Source: Oscillospiraceae bacterium (GTDB lineage Bacteria; Bacillota; Clostridia; Oscillospirales; SIG627). From it: a stretch of 53,340 bases of DNA. The stretch spans positions 1 to 53,340 of the forward strand of contig SVTC01000015.1 of the NCBI GenBank assembly GCA_015063985.1, written 5' to 3'. Both the position numbers and the translations under genes were made by a program. The notes beneath the pieces are model-generated. The model saw only the letters and a list, made by a program, of their open reading frames with translations. It made no database searches and was not told the origin of the DNA. This document shows, in pieces, positions 34,393-42,981 of the stretch (the stretch's first letter is position 1; every line of letters starts with the position of its first letter).

Positions 34393-35480
34393 AGCTTCCT
34401 CCATAAAAATTCGATCGCATCCCCTATACCCTGCGCCATCTTAAACATTCCCAGATCGTTGGGATGGATACCGTCAACGGTGCAGGCATAGCGCTCCTTG
34501 CCCGCAAAAAGACTTCTTCCGTCCACAAAGCACACGTTTTTATCTCCCGATCCAAGGGCGTCGATATAGGTATTGTATATATTGTTTCTTCTCATAAAGC
34601 CTATGCCGTCGTATTCCTTACTTGAGGTGGAATACCAACTGGGCATTGAAACAAAGACTACGGGGGTATCGGGCTGACGGCTTCTGAATATCTCAAAGCC
34701 TCTCTTATGTGTTTTTTCAAGATGCTCGGGGTTTGGAGCATTGTGATCGTAATCATACACAAGCACGCTCATTTCAAGACCGCTGATGTACTCCATCATA
34801 TTCTCCTCCGCCAGTCCCCCGCTGGAAAAGCCCAGATTTACGTGATCCGCATCAAGCTCGTTGGCTATCATTGCGGTGTAGCAATTGCCCGGACGGGAGG
34901 CACATCCCCCCTGGGTTATGCTGGAGCCGTAGAATACTATGGGCTTCTTCACCCTGTATTCCTTACCCTCGCAAAGCCTCGCACCGGGCTCAATGCCTAT
35001 CATCAGATCTCCCACGTCGGCATATAGGGGCATATTAAGGGTATAGCTTCTCATTTCTCCCGAAAGCTTCACCACGTTGAAAAGGTATTCTCCGTTATGG
35101 GAGGTAGGCGGGATGAACAGTCTGTGAAAAGCACTGCCCTCATCCTGATCGCAATAAAGATCGAAGCCTCCCGAGCCCGTTGCGGGCATATGGGGATGAC
35201 AGCTGTAGCCGTTATAGACCGATCTTATGCAAAGATACTTACTGTCGGTGGAAAACCTCACCCTTCCGCCTGCGGTGTTGGCGTAGAGCGCCTTGACCAT
35301 ATCGTTGACGTTTTCGCCAAGCTCCTTGGGCAAGCGGGTAAAAAAGCCCTCTCGGTTTTTCTTCACACCGTATACCTTAAAGGGTGCGCTGTCGGCACTG
35401 TGCCATTCCAAGGGTCTGCCGTCGGCACTTTTTCCCGCAAAATTTTTATCTATTTCGGTAATATCCTTTTTCTTGCTCAT
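34389..35480 (-). CDS. SGNH/GDSL-family hydrolase (copy 1 of tandem pair)
   Basis: A 363-aa paralogue of the next gene with the same layout: N-terminal beta domain, then VFYGSSITQGGCASRPGNCY (catalytic Ser), NLGFSSGG, and DGIHPNDLGMF (Asp-x-x-His). AGGAG precedes the start and one of the best promoters in the window lies 54 bp upstream. It is the first gene of an eleven-gene, 18-kb array in which no gap exceeds ~21 bp. Likely a cytoplasmic carbohydrate esterase, inferred from lack of a signal. Confidence 0.88.
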   Translation of the reverse strand: MSKKKDITEIDKNFAGKSADGRPLEWHSADSAPFKVYGVKKNREGFFTRLPKELGENVNDMVKALYANTAGGRVRFSTDSKYLCIRSVYNGYSCHPHMPATGSGGFDLYCDQDEGSAFHRLFIPPTSHNGEYLFNVVKLSGEMRSYTLNMPLYADVGDLMIGIEPGARLCEGKEYRVKKPIVFYGSSITQGGCASRPGNCYTAMIANELDADHVNLGFSSGGLAEENMMEYISGLEMSVLVYDYDHNAPNPEHLEKTHKRGFEIFRSRQPDTPVVFVSMPSWYSTSSKEYDGIGFMRRNNIYNTYIDALGSGDKNVCFVDGRSLFAGKERYACTVDGIHPNDLGMFKMAQGIGDAIEFLWRKL

Positions 35481-35533
35481 GCACTTCTCCTAAAAAACAA
35501 CACAAATCTTCCAAAACAAAACCCCTACAGTAT

Positions 35534-35562
35534 ATTATATAGCAAAGGCACATCGGGGTCAA
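35534..35562 (-). promoter_or_regulatory. Promoter of the eleven-gene array
   Basis: Minus strand TTGACC (complement of 35557-35562), 17-nt spacer, TATAAT (complement of 35534-35539). Confidence 0.85.
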
Positions 35563-35578
35563 GTGTTTTTTCTCTTTC

Positions 35579-35607
35579 TTGACAAATTTGCAATAAAGAT
35601 GTATACT
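35579..35607 (+). promoter_or_regulatory. Promoter of the divergent SGNH hydrolase gene
   Basis: TTGACA (35579-35584), 17-nt spacer, TATACT (35602-35607); back to back with the promoter at 35534. Confidence 0.85.
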
Positions 35608-35639
35608 TTTCTAAGCTCTTATTTTTTCGGAGGTTTTTT

Positions 35640-36695
35640 ATGAAGATAAACGGAGAATACTCCTTAAAAAATTGCCTTTATCCCTATTGGAAGGGCGACA
35701 CGGTATATAATGAAAGCGTAATGGTCCACAGTGATATAAACGGCAAGCTTTCCCCCATATCCCTGCTCTACCCCATTGCCGAGATCATCGAGGTCAGGTG
35801 CGGAAATCTCAAGACCGTATACAGAGAAAAGCAGGATTACATGCTTGAGGACGGAAGGCTTGTGATCCCCGAGGGCTCATCGGTTCCGATAACGGACTAC
35901 GCCACCTTACACCCCGAGACCAGATCGGACTCCTGCAAGGAGGCGGTGGACGGAGGATTTCTTCTTTACGACGAAAAGCTTCAGCTCCGCCAGATCCACG
36001 TTACCTACCGCGCCAAAACCAAAGAGGGCGTTGCATTCCCTACCTGCAAAAGGTCCTCCTTTCCCAAAACCATAAAAAAGCTGGAAAGCGGCGAAGGTAT
36101 AAGGATCCACTTCTTTGGTGACAGCATCACCACGGGCTGCAGTGCCAGCGGATTTTTTAAATATGCCCCCTTTATGCCCATCTGGCCGCTGATGGTAACA
36201 GACGAGCTTAAAAGACTCTATCCCGATGCCGATATCCAATATTCCAACGCCGCGGTGGGCGGAAAGTGCAGCCGTTGGGCAACGGAGACCTCCGAGGAAA
36301 GGCTGAAGAGCTATGGCGCAGACCTGGTCGTCATCGCCTTCGGTATGAACGACGGCCCCAAGAGCCCCGACAGATACGGCATTTACAACCGTCAGCTCAT
36401 CTTAGATGCCAAGGAGGCAAATCCCGACTGCGAGATACTTGAGGTATCCACCACTCTTCCCAACAAGGCATTCAAGCGCTTTTACGGAAATCAGGATATT
36501 TTCGTTTCGGTCTTAAAGAATCTCTGCGCAAACTACGATTTTGCAGAGCTTGCGGATATGACCGAGATACACCGCTCAATGCTTCAAAGAAAGCGCTTTG
36601 AGGACATCAGCGGAAACCATATAAACCACCCCAACGACTTTCTTTCCAGAGTATATGCCCAGACCGTTTTGCAGACACTTGTGGGCATTGACTGA
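35640..36695 (+). CDS. SGNH/GDSL-family hydrolase, third and distant member
   Basis: A 351-aa hydrolase with an N-terminal beta domain (1-~150) and SGNH core: IHFFGDSITTGCSASG (Ser), AVGGKCS (Gly), FGMNDG (Asn) and NHINHPNDFL (His). It is only remotely related to the tandem pair on the other side of the shared promoter region, although all three have the same two-domain plan. A GGAGG lies just before ATG 35640. Single-gene unit, no signal peptide. Confidence 0.88.
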   Translation: MKINGEYSLKNCLYPYWKGDTVYNESVMVHSDINGKLSPISLLYPIAEIIEVRCGNLKTVYREKQDYMLEDGRLVIPEGSSVPITDYATLHPETRSDSCKEAVDGGFLLYDEKLQLRQIHVTYRAKTKEGVAFPTCKRSSFPKTIKKLESGEGIRIHFFGDSITTGCSASGFFKYAPFMPIWPLMVTDELKRLYPDADIQYSNAAVGGKCSRWATETSEERLKSYGADLVVIAFGMNDGPKSPDRYGIYNRQLILDAKEANPDCEILEVSTTLPNKAFKRFYGNQDIFVSVLKNLCANYDFAELADMTEIHRSMLQRKRFEDISGNHINHPNDFLSRVYAQTVLQTLVGID

Positions 36696-36713
36696 AAATT
36701 TCACATTAAGTTC

Positions 36714-36742
36714 ATTTATTCTACACTTTTTCGTGGTATTAT
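36714..36742 (+). promoter_or_regulatory. Promoter of the parvulin-like pair
   Basis: Extended -10 CGTGGTATTAT (TATTAT at 36737-36742); the -35 position is poor, as is common with an extended -10. Confidence 0.6.
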
Positions 36743-36775
36743 AAAATAAGAATCTTATATCAGCGAGGAACGATA

Positions 36776-37831
36776 ATGAAAAAAATCACAGTGCTTCTGA
36801 CGGCTCTGATGCTTTTGTTTACCTGCGCCTGCTCTCAGGGCCCCGATCTTGAATCGGTATCCGGCGGATATATCCAAGCAGGTGAAAAAAAGCTGACTCC
36901 CGAATACGTTATGGAGATAGACGGTAAGAAAATAGGCTTTGACCAATACAGATACTTTTTCTTGAACGTTGCGGATTCCATGGCATATATGCAGAATGCC
37001 CAAGGCTTCTGGACCGAGGAAAAGATATCGGAGCTCAAGGCTCAGGTGGAGGATTACCTTCTAAAGGCGCACGCTCTGGAAAAATACGCCGAGAAAAACT
37101 CCCTCACTCTTACCGAGGATGAGAAAAATACCGTCACAAGCTACGTTGACGACATAATGAACAATATGGGCAAGGAAGAGTTCAAGGAGAATATGAACAC
37201 TCTCTACCTTACCGAAAAGCTCTACAGATCACTCCAGGCAGACGAAGCGGTCTACGAGAAGATCTATACCAAGCTCTTCGGAGAAGGCGGAGAAATGGCG
37301 TGGAGCGACGAGGAGTTTAACAGCTACTACGCCGAAAACTATATCTGCGCCACTCACGTGCTCATATCCTTCAGTGCGGGCGAGACTCCCGAAAACTGTC
37401 CTCTCACCTACAAAAAGGCCCAGGACGTGCTGGCCTTGACCTCCACCGAGGATTTTGACACACTTATTGAAAAATACGGCACCGACAAGGAGCTTGAAAA
37501 CTATCCCACCGGCTACTATTTCACCGAGGGGGATATGGTAAAAGAATTCTACGAGGCCGCAAAGGCGCTGAAGGTGGGCGAGATCAGTCCCGTAGTAGTA
37601 ACCACCGCAGGCTGTCACGTCATAAAGCGCCTGGAGCCCGACAAGGAGCAGATAGCCCTGCAGAAGGATGCCATTTTAAACGGCAGCTCCTCCGGCGACG
37701 GAAGCTTCAAGCTTGGTGTATATGCGGAGCTTTTTGAAGATTTTTACACCGAGCTCACAGAGCAATACAAGGATAAGATAAGCTACAATCCCGAGGTTGA
37801 AGCCTATCTCAAGCCCGGATCCGTATTTTGA
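36776..37831 (+). CDS. Parvulin-like peptidyl-prolyl isomerase lipoprotein (PrsA/SurA type), copy 1
   Basis: A 351-aa lipoprotein: signal peptide with lipobox ending FTCAC (Cys19), a SurA-N-like helical chaperone domain (~40-185), then a PpiC/parvulin domain (~195-290) with ICATHVLISF, TGYYFTEGDMVKEF and TTAGCHVIKRL. The last two segments are the usual parvulin core, so isomerase activity is likely. PrsA proteins help exported proteins fold outside the membrane. GCGAGGAACGATA precedes the start. Its neighbour at 37843 is a paralogue. Confidence 0.87.
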   Translation: MKKITVLLTALMLLFTCACSQGPDLESVSGGYIQAGEKKLTPEYVMEIDGKKIGFDQYRYFFLNVADSMAYMQNAQGFWTEEKISELKAQVEDYLLKAHALEKYAEKNSLTLTEDEKNTVTSYVDDIMNNMGKEEFKENMNTLYLTEKLYRSLQADEAVYEKIYTKLFGEGGEMAWSDEEFNSYYAENYICATHVLISFSAGETPENCPLTYKKAQDVLALTSTEDFDTLIEKYGTDKELENYPTGYYFTEGDMVKEFYEAAKALKVGEISPVVVTTAGCHVIKRLEPDKEQIALQKDAILNGSSSGDGSFKLGVYAELFEDFYTELTEQYKDKISYNPEVEAYLKPGSVF

Positions 37832-37842
37832 AAGGAAAAGAA

Positions 37843-38982
37843 ATGAAAAAGCTTTTGGTAATACTTCTTGCGGCGCTGATGCTCTGCTCCTGTACCGTCA
37901 GCCAAAGAACGGACCCCGCCTCCACGGAGGAGCCCGAAACCACCCAAGCGAGCACCGAGGATCTTGAAAACACAGTGGACAGATACATAGTCGCCAACGG
38001 AAAAAAGCTCTACCCCGAATACGTTCTGGAGGTAAACGGCAGAAAGATATCCTTTGCGGAATTCAGATACAACTACCTCAACGAGGTATATGCAATGACA
38101 AAAAGTCTTTCCGCAGACGCACTCAAGACCTTCTGGACCGATGAAAAAGAGGAGCTTTGTCTGCAAAATGCCATAAAAAGCATCGTCATCGATCAGGCAA
38201 TGCCCGAATACGCACTGAACAACAATTTTGCACTCAACGCAATACAGGAAAAGCAGATAGACGACGATCTTCAAACCTACATCGATCAATACGGCAAAGG
38301 CAAGTTCGACCAGATGCTTGACACCTACTATTGCCTTGATATAGCAACCTTCCGCGACTTTAACTGCAGGAGCTACGTTCTGGAGCTTATTTTCAACGAT
38401 ATGTACAAGGATGATGATCCCTACCTTGCCTGGGACGATGCAAAATTTGAAAGCTACTGTCAGGAAAAGCTGAAGATGAGCTTTACCGATTACGCCGATA
38501 AAAACTATCTGCGCGCAAAGCACATACTCATTCTTTTCGAAAGCGGAGAGAATACCGAGAGCCACGAAAAGACTCTTGAAAAAATAAACGCCGTATATGA
38601 AAAGCTCCAAAACGGAGAGGATTTTGATGCGCTGGTCAAGGAATATAACGAAGATCCCGGCGTAGCCACCAATCCCGACGGATACGTGTTCAAGGAGGGC
38701 GTTATGGTGGACGAATTCTACAAGGGCACCCTCGCTCTTGACTTTAACAGCTACTCCGAGCCCGTTATGACCACCTACGGCTTCCACATCATTCTCCGAC
38801 TTCCCTTAAGAGACGTTGACAGGGAGACCGTAAAGGAAGAAGTACTTTTCGGCACCAATTCCGACGGAGCATACTTTGAAGAGTTTGGAAAGTTTGTGGA
38901 AGCGCAAAAAGCAAGCTATGAGCCCACCGTAGTCTTCAACCCCGAGCTTGAAGGTCTTATCAAGCACGACACAGTAAAATAA
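37843..38982 (+). CDS. Parvulin-like peptidyl-prolyl isomerase lipoprotein, copy 2
   Basis: A 379-aa paralogue of the gene before it. The signal peptide ends in the lipobox LMLCSC (Cys17). It shares the motif KKLxPEYVLEVNGRKISFAE after the linker, the helical domain (~60-215) and a parvulin domain (~225-325; LRAKHILILFES, DGYVFKEGVMVDEF, TTYGFHIILRL). ATG 37843 follows AAAGGAAAAGA; an in-frame ATG at 37828 overlaps the previous stop and has no RBS. Co-transcribed with copy 1. Confidence 0.87.
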   Translation: MKKLLVILLAALMLCSCTVSQRTDPASTEEPETTQASTEDLENTVDRYIVANGKKLYPEYVLEVNGRKISFAEFRYNYLNEVYAMTKSLSADALKTFWTDEKEELCLQNAIKSIVIDQAMPEYALNNNFALNAIQEKQIDDDLQTYIDQYGKGKFDQMLDTYYCLDIATFRDFNCRSYVLELIFNDMYKDDDPYLAWDDAKFESYCQEKLKMSFTDYADKNYLRAKHILILFESGENTESHEKTLEKINAVYEKLQNGEDFDALVKEYNEDPGVATNPDGYVFKEGVMVDEFYKGTLALDFNSYSEPVMTTYGFHIILRLPLRDVDRETVKEEVLFGTNSDGAYFEEFGKFVEAQKASYEPTVVFNPELEGLIKHDTVK

Positions 38983-38993
38983 CCGGCAAAAAC

Positions 38994-39034
38994 CCCAAAA
39001 AGGAGTACGAGCATTTTGTTCGTACTCCTTTTCA
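38994..39034. terminator. Bidirectional terminator
   Basis: AAGGAGTACGA...TTCGTACTCCTTTT hairpin with A and T runs on either side, between convergent genes. Confidence 0.88.
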
Positions 39035-39078
39035 TACCTTTTGTCCGTTTTGCAAGTCGTGCCACCGATAATTCGACC

Positions 39079-39948
39079 TTAAGCCTCAAACATATCTCGA
39101 AGTAATTCTCCCGAACGGTAGATCTTACTAACCCAATCAGAAAGCAATTCCTCGTGCATACAGCCGTAAACAAGCTCAAAGGTAAGCGATCCGTTGTATC
39201 CGGTAGCCTTAAGCGCAGGCATAAGCTCTTCCCAGTTGGCATCGCCCATAAACGGCGGAAGGTGAAGATCCTTACCGTAGTAATTATCGTGTATGTGAGT
39301 ACAGATTATGCGGCTTCCAAGGCGGCGCAATGCGTCAACGTGTCCTTCGTTTCCAACGTTAAGCTTGGTGTGACCGGAATCCCAGCAGCAACCAACCATC
39401 GGGTCCTTGAACTTATCTATGACAGCGATAAGCTCGTTTATATCTCCGCAGAAATGATAGCGTTTACCCTCGATAGGCTTTAAGGTTTTGTCCTCAAATA
39501 CCGTCTCAAGAGCGGCTTTTACACCTCCCTTGGTAAGCTTTTCTATATGGGGCGCAAGTACGTCGTACACACATTCGACCCCTTCCTCGGAATTGAAGGG
39601 CGTTCCCTCGGGCGGACGGTACTCGTCTGCGTGGAACACAAGAGCCTTTACTCCCATTTTTATAGCCGACTCAACGCTTCGCTCAAGCATCCGATCAAAG
39701 ATATCGCGGGGTGCTTTTTTATAAAAGTTAAAAGGAGCATGAGACTGATCTATCGTCAAGCCGTATTTTGCCGCCGCATTCATTATGGCATCGGTCTGAG
39801 CCTCCCATTGGTCATCCCATACGTTAACCGAATAATCCATAAATTTAAAACCTGCATCAGCGCATATCCTTATACGCTCATCAGGCGTTCGTCGATCGGT
39901 ACAATTTCGTTTTTGCCAAAAATAGTTTGCCGTTATAGATATATCCAT
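39079..39948 (-). CDS. Sugar phosphate isomerase/epimerase (TIM barrel)
   Basis: A 289-aa AP_endonuc_2-type TIM barrel. Candidate metal ligands: Glu in AALETVFED, Asp in CCWDSGHT, His in CTHIHDNYYGKD and Glu in LTFELVYG. GGCGGTAATATT precedes the start. It is the last gene of the minus-strand carbohydrate operon (42866 to 39079), 67 bp after the GH63-like gene. Likely interconverts a sugar released by the two glycosidases, but substrate is unknown. Confidence 0.87.
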   Translation of the reverse strand: MDISITANYFWQKRNCTDRRTPDERIRICADAGFKFMDYSVNVWDDQWEAQTDAIMNAAAKYGLTIDQSHAPFNFYKKAPRDIFDRMLERSVESAIKMGVKALVFHADEYRPPEGTPFNSEEGVECVYDVLAPHIEKLTKGGVKAALETVFEDKTLKPIEGKRYHFCGDINELIAVIDKFKDPMVGCCWDSGHTKLNVGNEGHVDALRRLGSRIICTHIHDNYYGKDLHLPPFMGDANWEELMPALKATGYNGSLTFELVYGCMHEELLSDWVSKIYRSGELLRDMFEA

Positions 39949-40015
39949 AATATTACCGCCTATTTATAGTTAATATTTATGTGTGAAAAGTAGTTTAAGG
40001 ATCACGGAAAAAATT

Positions 40016-41245
40016 TTAAGCTTGTGTTTCGGAAAGGATCTCAGGTACCATCAAGCCTGCCAGGGCGTTCCAATTCATAAAGCCAAAACCGATATTACTC
40101 TTGCCTGTCTCGGGGTTATAGTATTCGTGGAGAGCGCCGTTTTCCTTTATATCTCTGCAAAGATTGGTTAAAAGATTCTCGCAAAGCTTTGTTGCTTCGT
40201 CGATATATCCGTAATTCAAAAGTCCGCGAAAAATGATATAGTTTGAAACGATCCATATCGGACCCTGCCAGTTGGATGGATTTCCCGTTTCAGCCGTATT
40301 GTATGCAGGTTCGTTTTTTGCCATGGTCCTTATTCCAAAATCAGACCAGAATTCTTCTTTACTGAGTAAATGGTCTTTTACCATTCGCTCAGCATATTCC
40401 TTCGGGGCAATTCCCGCAAACATCGGAACAAAGCAAGTCCACATTCTGAACTTAAGAGGCACGTCCCAGATAACCTCCTGCCTTGCACTGGGAAGCTTAT
40501 TGGATAGCATATCCAAATGATAGTACATACCGTCAATAGGATCCCACATATGTCTGTTTATGAGATCCGCAAGCTCATCCCGTTTACACTCATAGGCTTT
40601 CTTGGCTTCGTTATCGCCGCAAATCAGGGCAATTTCAGCCATAGCAGAAAGCTCCATATACATAAAGCAGTTAAGCTCTACACCCGCAGAGGAGTTCAAC
40701 GGTCTGCCGTAAATTGCGGGATGATTATCGGTGCCGGAGCCACGCAGGCTTCTCCACACAAAAAGTCCCTTTTTCTTCTGGGTGTTTTCCCAGTGCTCAA
40801 TATGCTTGATAAGCTTCGGATAAACACTCTTAACAAATACCTTGTCCTTCTTCTTTCTGTAGGCAAGCATTACCATTTGTGCAAGAAGCGGCTTTATGGA
40901 GTTGAAATCGCACTCAGCCGTGCGCTCCTTGATATTAAACATCGGAAGAACGCTTGACTTGCTATTGTCGACAGAGTATATAACGTAAGGAACAGAACCG
41001 TCCTCCCTGATATACTCCAGAAAATTAAGTACACAGCCTTCTATATAATCTCCGATATCCTCATATACGTCAAACAGAGCTGTTGCGCAGAAGAATGAAT
41101 CCCAATCCCAAAGCTGACCGTTATATCCTGCGGCGGGATCTATAAACCTGTACTTAAGATAGCCCGTGGGTGTCTTAAGAGATTTCTTCCAGTTTTCCTT
41201 TATAAACTCTTTTAACTCACTGTGTAGCTCCAACATCTTTTTCAT
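40016..41245 (-). CDS. GH63/GH37-like (alpha/alpha)6-barrel glycoside hydrolase
   Basis: A 409-aa enzyme with the trehalase/glucosidase-I fold. Signs: NGQLWDWDSFFCATALF near residue 41, the general-acid region WRSLRGSGTDNHPAIYG (~165-181), VIWDVPLKFRMW, and the C-terminal ETGNPSNWQGPIWIVSNYI and HEYYNPETGKSNIGFGFMNW, which are typical of MGH1-like/GH63 proteins. No signal peptide, so it acts on imported oligosaccharides. AAAGGAATATC precedes the start. Same operon as the WbsX-like glycosidase. Confidence 0.85.
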   Translation of the reverse strand: MKKMLELHSELKEFIKENWKKSLKTPTGYLKYRFIDPAAGYNGQLWDWDSFFCATALFDVYEDIGDYIEGCVLNFLEYIREDGSVPYVIYSVDNSKSSVLPMFNIKERTAECDFNSIKPLLAQMVMLAYRKKKDKVFVKSVYPKLIKHIEHWENTQKKKGLFVWRSLRGSGTDNHPAIYGRPLNSSAGVELNCFMYMELSAMAEIALICGDNEAKKAYECKRDELADLINRHMWDPIDGMYYHLDMLSNKLPSARQEVIWDVPLKFRMWTCFVPMFAGIAPKEYAERMVKDHLLSKEEFWSDFGIRTMAKNEPAYNTAETGNPSNWQGPIWIVSNYIIFRGLLNYGYIDEATKLCENLLTNLCRDIKENGALHEYYNPETGKSNIGFGFMNWNALAGLMVPEILSETQA

Positions 41246-41294
41246 TGGCTGATATTCCTTTCTGTGCTTTATCTCGTCGATACATTATTTTGGG

Positions 41295-41804
41295 TCAGTG
41301 AACTTTTTTAATAAGAACGATAACGGAAAACGTTGCCGATACCAGTGTAAAAGCTTCGTTTGCGATTCCCATATGGGACACGATGTACAGATCGTATGTC
41401 AGCATACACAGTGAGATCGGAAAGGCAAGAATTTTTGAAAGGGTGGGATCGTTTCGCCAAAAACCGAATACCGACAGAACAGAGGCGATCGCGGGAAGCA
41501 AGTTCATCAGGGTTTTCCAAGTAAGCACCGCAGATGCCAAAGACAATAAAACAAAGACCCATAACCAAAAACGACCTTGAGCCCATTTGTGCTTTTGATT
41601 AAGAAAGATGCTTTCACGTACAATTCCTATACATGCTACAGCGAAGGCGCTGAAGCCTCCGAGAATAAGATAATGTGTTGCCCAAAGAATATCGGAGGCG
41701 AGCTTATATATCAACAAATTTTTTCCTGTTTTTTGTTGATATATCAAAACGTTTGCACCGATTCCCAGCGCACCGACCAAGGATGCCATAATTTGTGTTC
41801 CCAT
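41295..41804 (-). CDS. YgjV-like inner membrane protein
   Basis: A 169-aa protein with about six hydrophobic helices matching the YgjV family (IYQQKTGKNLLIYKLASDIL, then LWATHYLILGGFSAFAVACI; later VFGFWRNDP). Function of the family is unknown. It is the only membrane protein in this carbohydrate operon, so a part in sugar uptake is conceivable but unsupported. It starts 3 bp after the WbsX-like gene. Confidence 0.82.
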   Translation of the reverse strand: MGTQIMASLVGALGIGANVLIYQQKTGKNLLIYKLASDILWATHYLILGGFSAFAVACIGIVRESIFLNQKHKWAQGRFWLWVFVLLSLASAVLTWKTLMNLLPAIASVLSVFGFWRNDPTLSKILAFPISLCMLTYDLYIVSHMGIANEAFTLVSATFSVIVLIKKVH

Positions 41805-41807
41805 AGC

Positions 41808-42866
41808 TCAGCCTTGTTCCAATTGGGAACGGAAGATTTTTACTGCTTGCGCAAAGGCGTGAATACGCGAGTCATCGACCCTTCCATCCTTTGTGTAAGT
41901 AGGGCAAATATAACCGCCCTCTTCAAATTCATTCCACGCAAAGGTTAAAATGTGTCCGACAAATCGATCTTTAACATCGTTTTTTATATGATACGAAAAC
42001 TCCTTTGCGCCGAAGATCAACTCCATTTCGTTGGGAGAGGGGGCATTTTGTACTTTCGCATATTGCGTTTCTCCTTTTTTGTCAGTGGTCCACGGTGTAA
42101 GTCTATCCATACGCGGTGCCGGATTCCATCCAACGCTAAACAAGGGAACGATCTTCTTTCCCGTGGCCAATCGAAGCCGATCATTGTCCATAGCGACGCG
42201 GCAAAGCTCTTCATACCGGGTAATATCGGTCTTATTATGAGCCGCATAGGCGGACAAGGCATCAGCCAGAGGCATCGGCGCTGAAAGATCATAAGGGTTC
42301 GAGCTCATGGGAACGGTAAAGGGTATGGGAATATTGCGCGTTTTACAAAGCGAGTGTATACGTGCGATCATCTCTAATCTATAACCTCTGTAAACGTAAA
42401 GAAGAGGGCGACCGTCTATTTTTTCGTAATACGGCAAAGAAAAAGCATTTATCAATTCCTCAAGATCATTATCGGTAAAGGGGTGTGCGCTTACAACAGC
42501 ACACATACCGATCTGATCTTTTAGCGAGCTTTGCTCGTACAGGCGTCTGGCATAATTCAGCTCATGGACTCTATGACTGCAATCGTTGGGAGATTGCGGC
42601 GTATGCAAAAGAGAGCCCTCCGTAGGGTACCAGACAAATGCAAAATAATCTATACCTGCCTTTATCGCATAGCGTAATTCCCGCTCGTATTCTTCTACCG
42701 TTCTCCAACGGTAGTCGATATTTTCACTGTCAAGCAATTCAGCGTAAAAAGGCACCCACGTTCGATATTTAGCTTGAGAAAGAGACCTGATTTGATAAAA
42801 ACCAAAATAGCTATCCTTCGTCAAGGACGCATCCCAATTAATAACTCCTATTCTGATATTTTTCAT
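41808..42866 (-). CDS. WbsX/GH99-like glycoside hydrolase
   Basis: A 352-aa protein matching the WbsX family (GH99-like TIM barrel; founding members sit in O-antigen clusters, others are endo-acting mannosidases). Visible: an N-terminal YRTWVPFYAELL, AGIDYFAFVWYPTEGSLL (~68-85), RPLLYVYRGYRLE, and the C-terminal signature LTFAWNEFEEGGYICPTYT (~308-326). No signal peptide. AATAAGGAG precedes the start. First gene of the four-gene operon, divergent from the AraC gene. Confidence 0.8.
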   Translation of the reverse strand: MKNIRIGVINWDASLTKDSYFGFYQIRSLSQAKYRTWVPFYAELLDSENIDYRWRTVEEYERELRYAIKAGIDYFAFVWYPTEGSLLHTPQSPNDCSHRVHELNYARRLYEQSSLKDQIGMCAVVSAHPFTDNDLEELINAFSLPYYEKIDGRPLLYVYRGYRLEMIARIHSLCKTRNIPIPFTVPMSSNPYDLSAPMPLADALSAYAAHNKTDITRYEELCRVAMDNDRLRLATGKKIVPLFSVGWNPAPRMDRLTPWTTDKKGETQYAKVQNAPSPNEMELIFGAKEFSYHIKNDVKDRFVGHILTFAWNEFEEGGYICPTYTKDGRVDDSRIHAFAQAVKIFRSQLEQG

Positions 42867-42895
42867 AATACATACTCCTTATTACGTTCTTTCAT

Positions 42896-42930
42896 CTTGA
42901 TTTTATCATATATACTGTGTTATAATCAAG
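42896..42930. promoter_or_regulatory. Palindromic, face-to-face divergent promoters
   Basis: Perfect end repeats CTTGATT...AATCAAG. Plus strand: TTGATT (42897-42902), 18 nt, TATAAT (42921-42926). Minus strand: TTGATT (complement of 42924-42929), 18 nt, TAAAAT (complement of 42900-42905). Each -10 overlaps the other strand's -35. Confidence 0.75.
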
Positions 42931-42981
42931 ACCATAAGCAAAGACGTTTTTTCAAAAACCAAAGATTATAAGGAGCTGATC

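Noticed and set aside
37804-38787. 327-codon minus-strand frame opposite the second parvulin lipoprotein
   Set aside because: The sense frame has a lipobox and parvulin domain; the antisense frame is a shadow.
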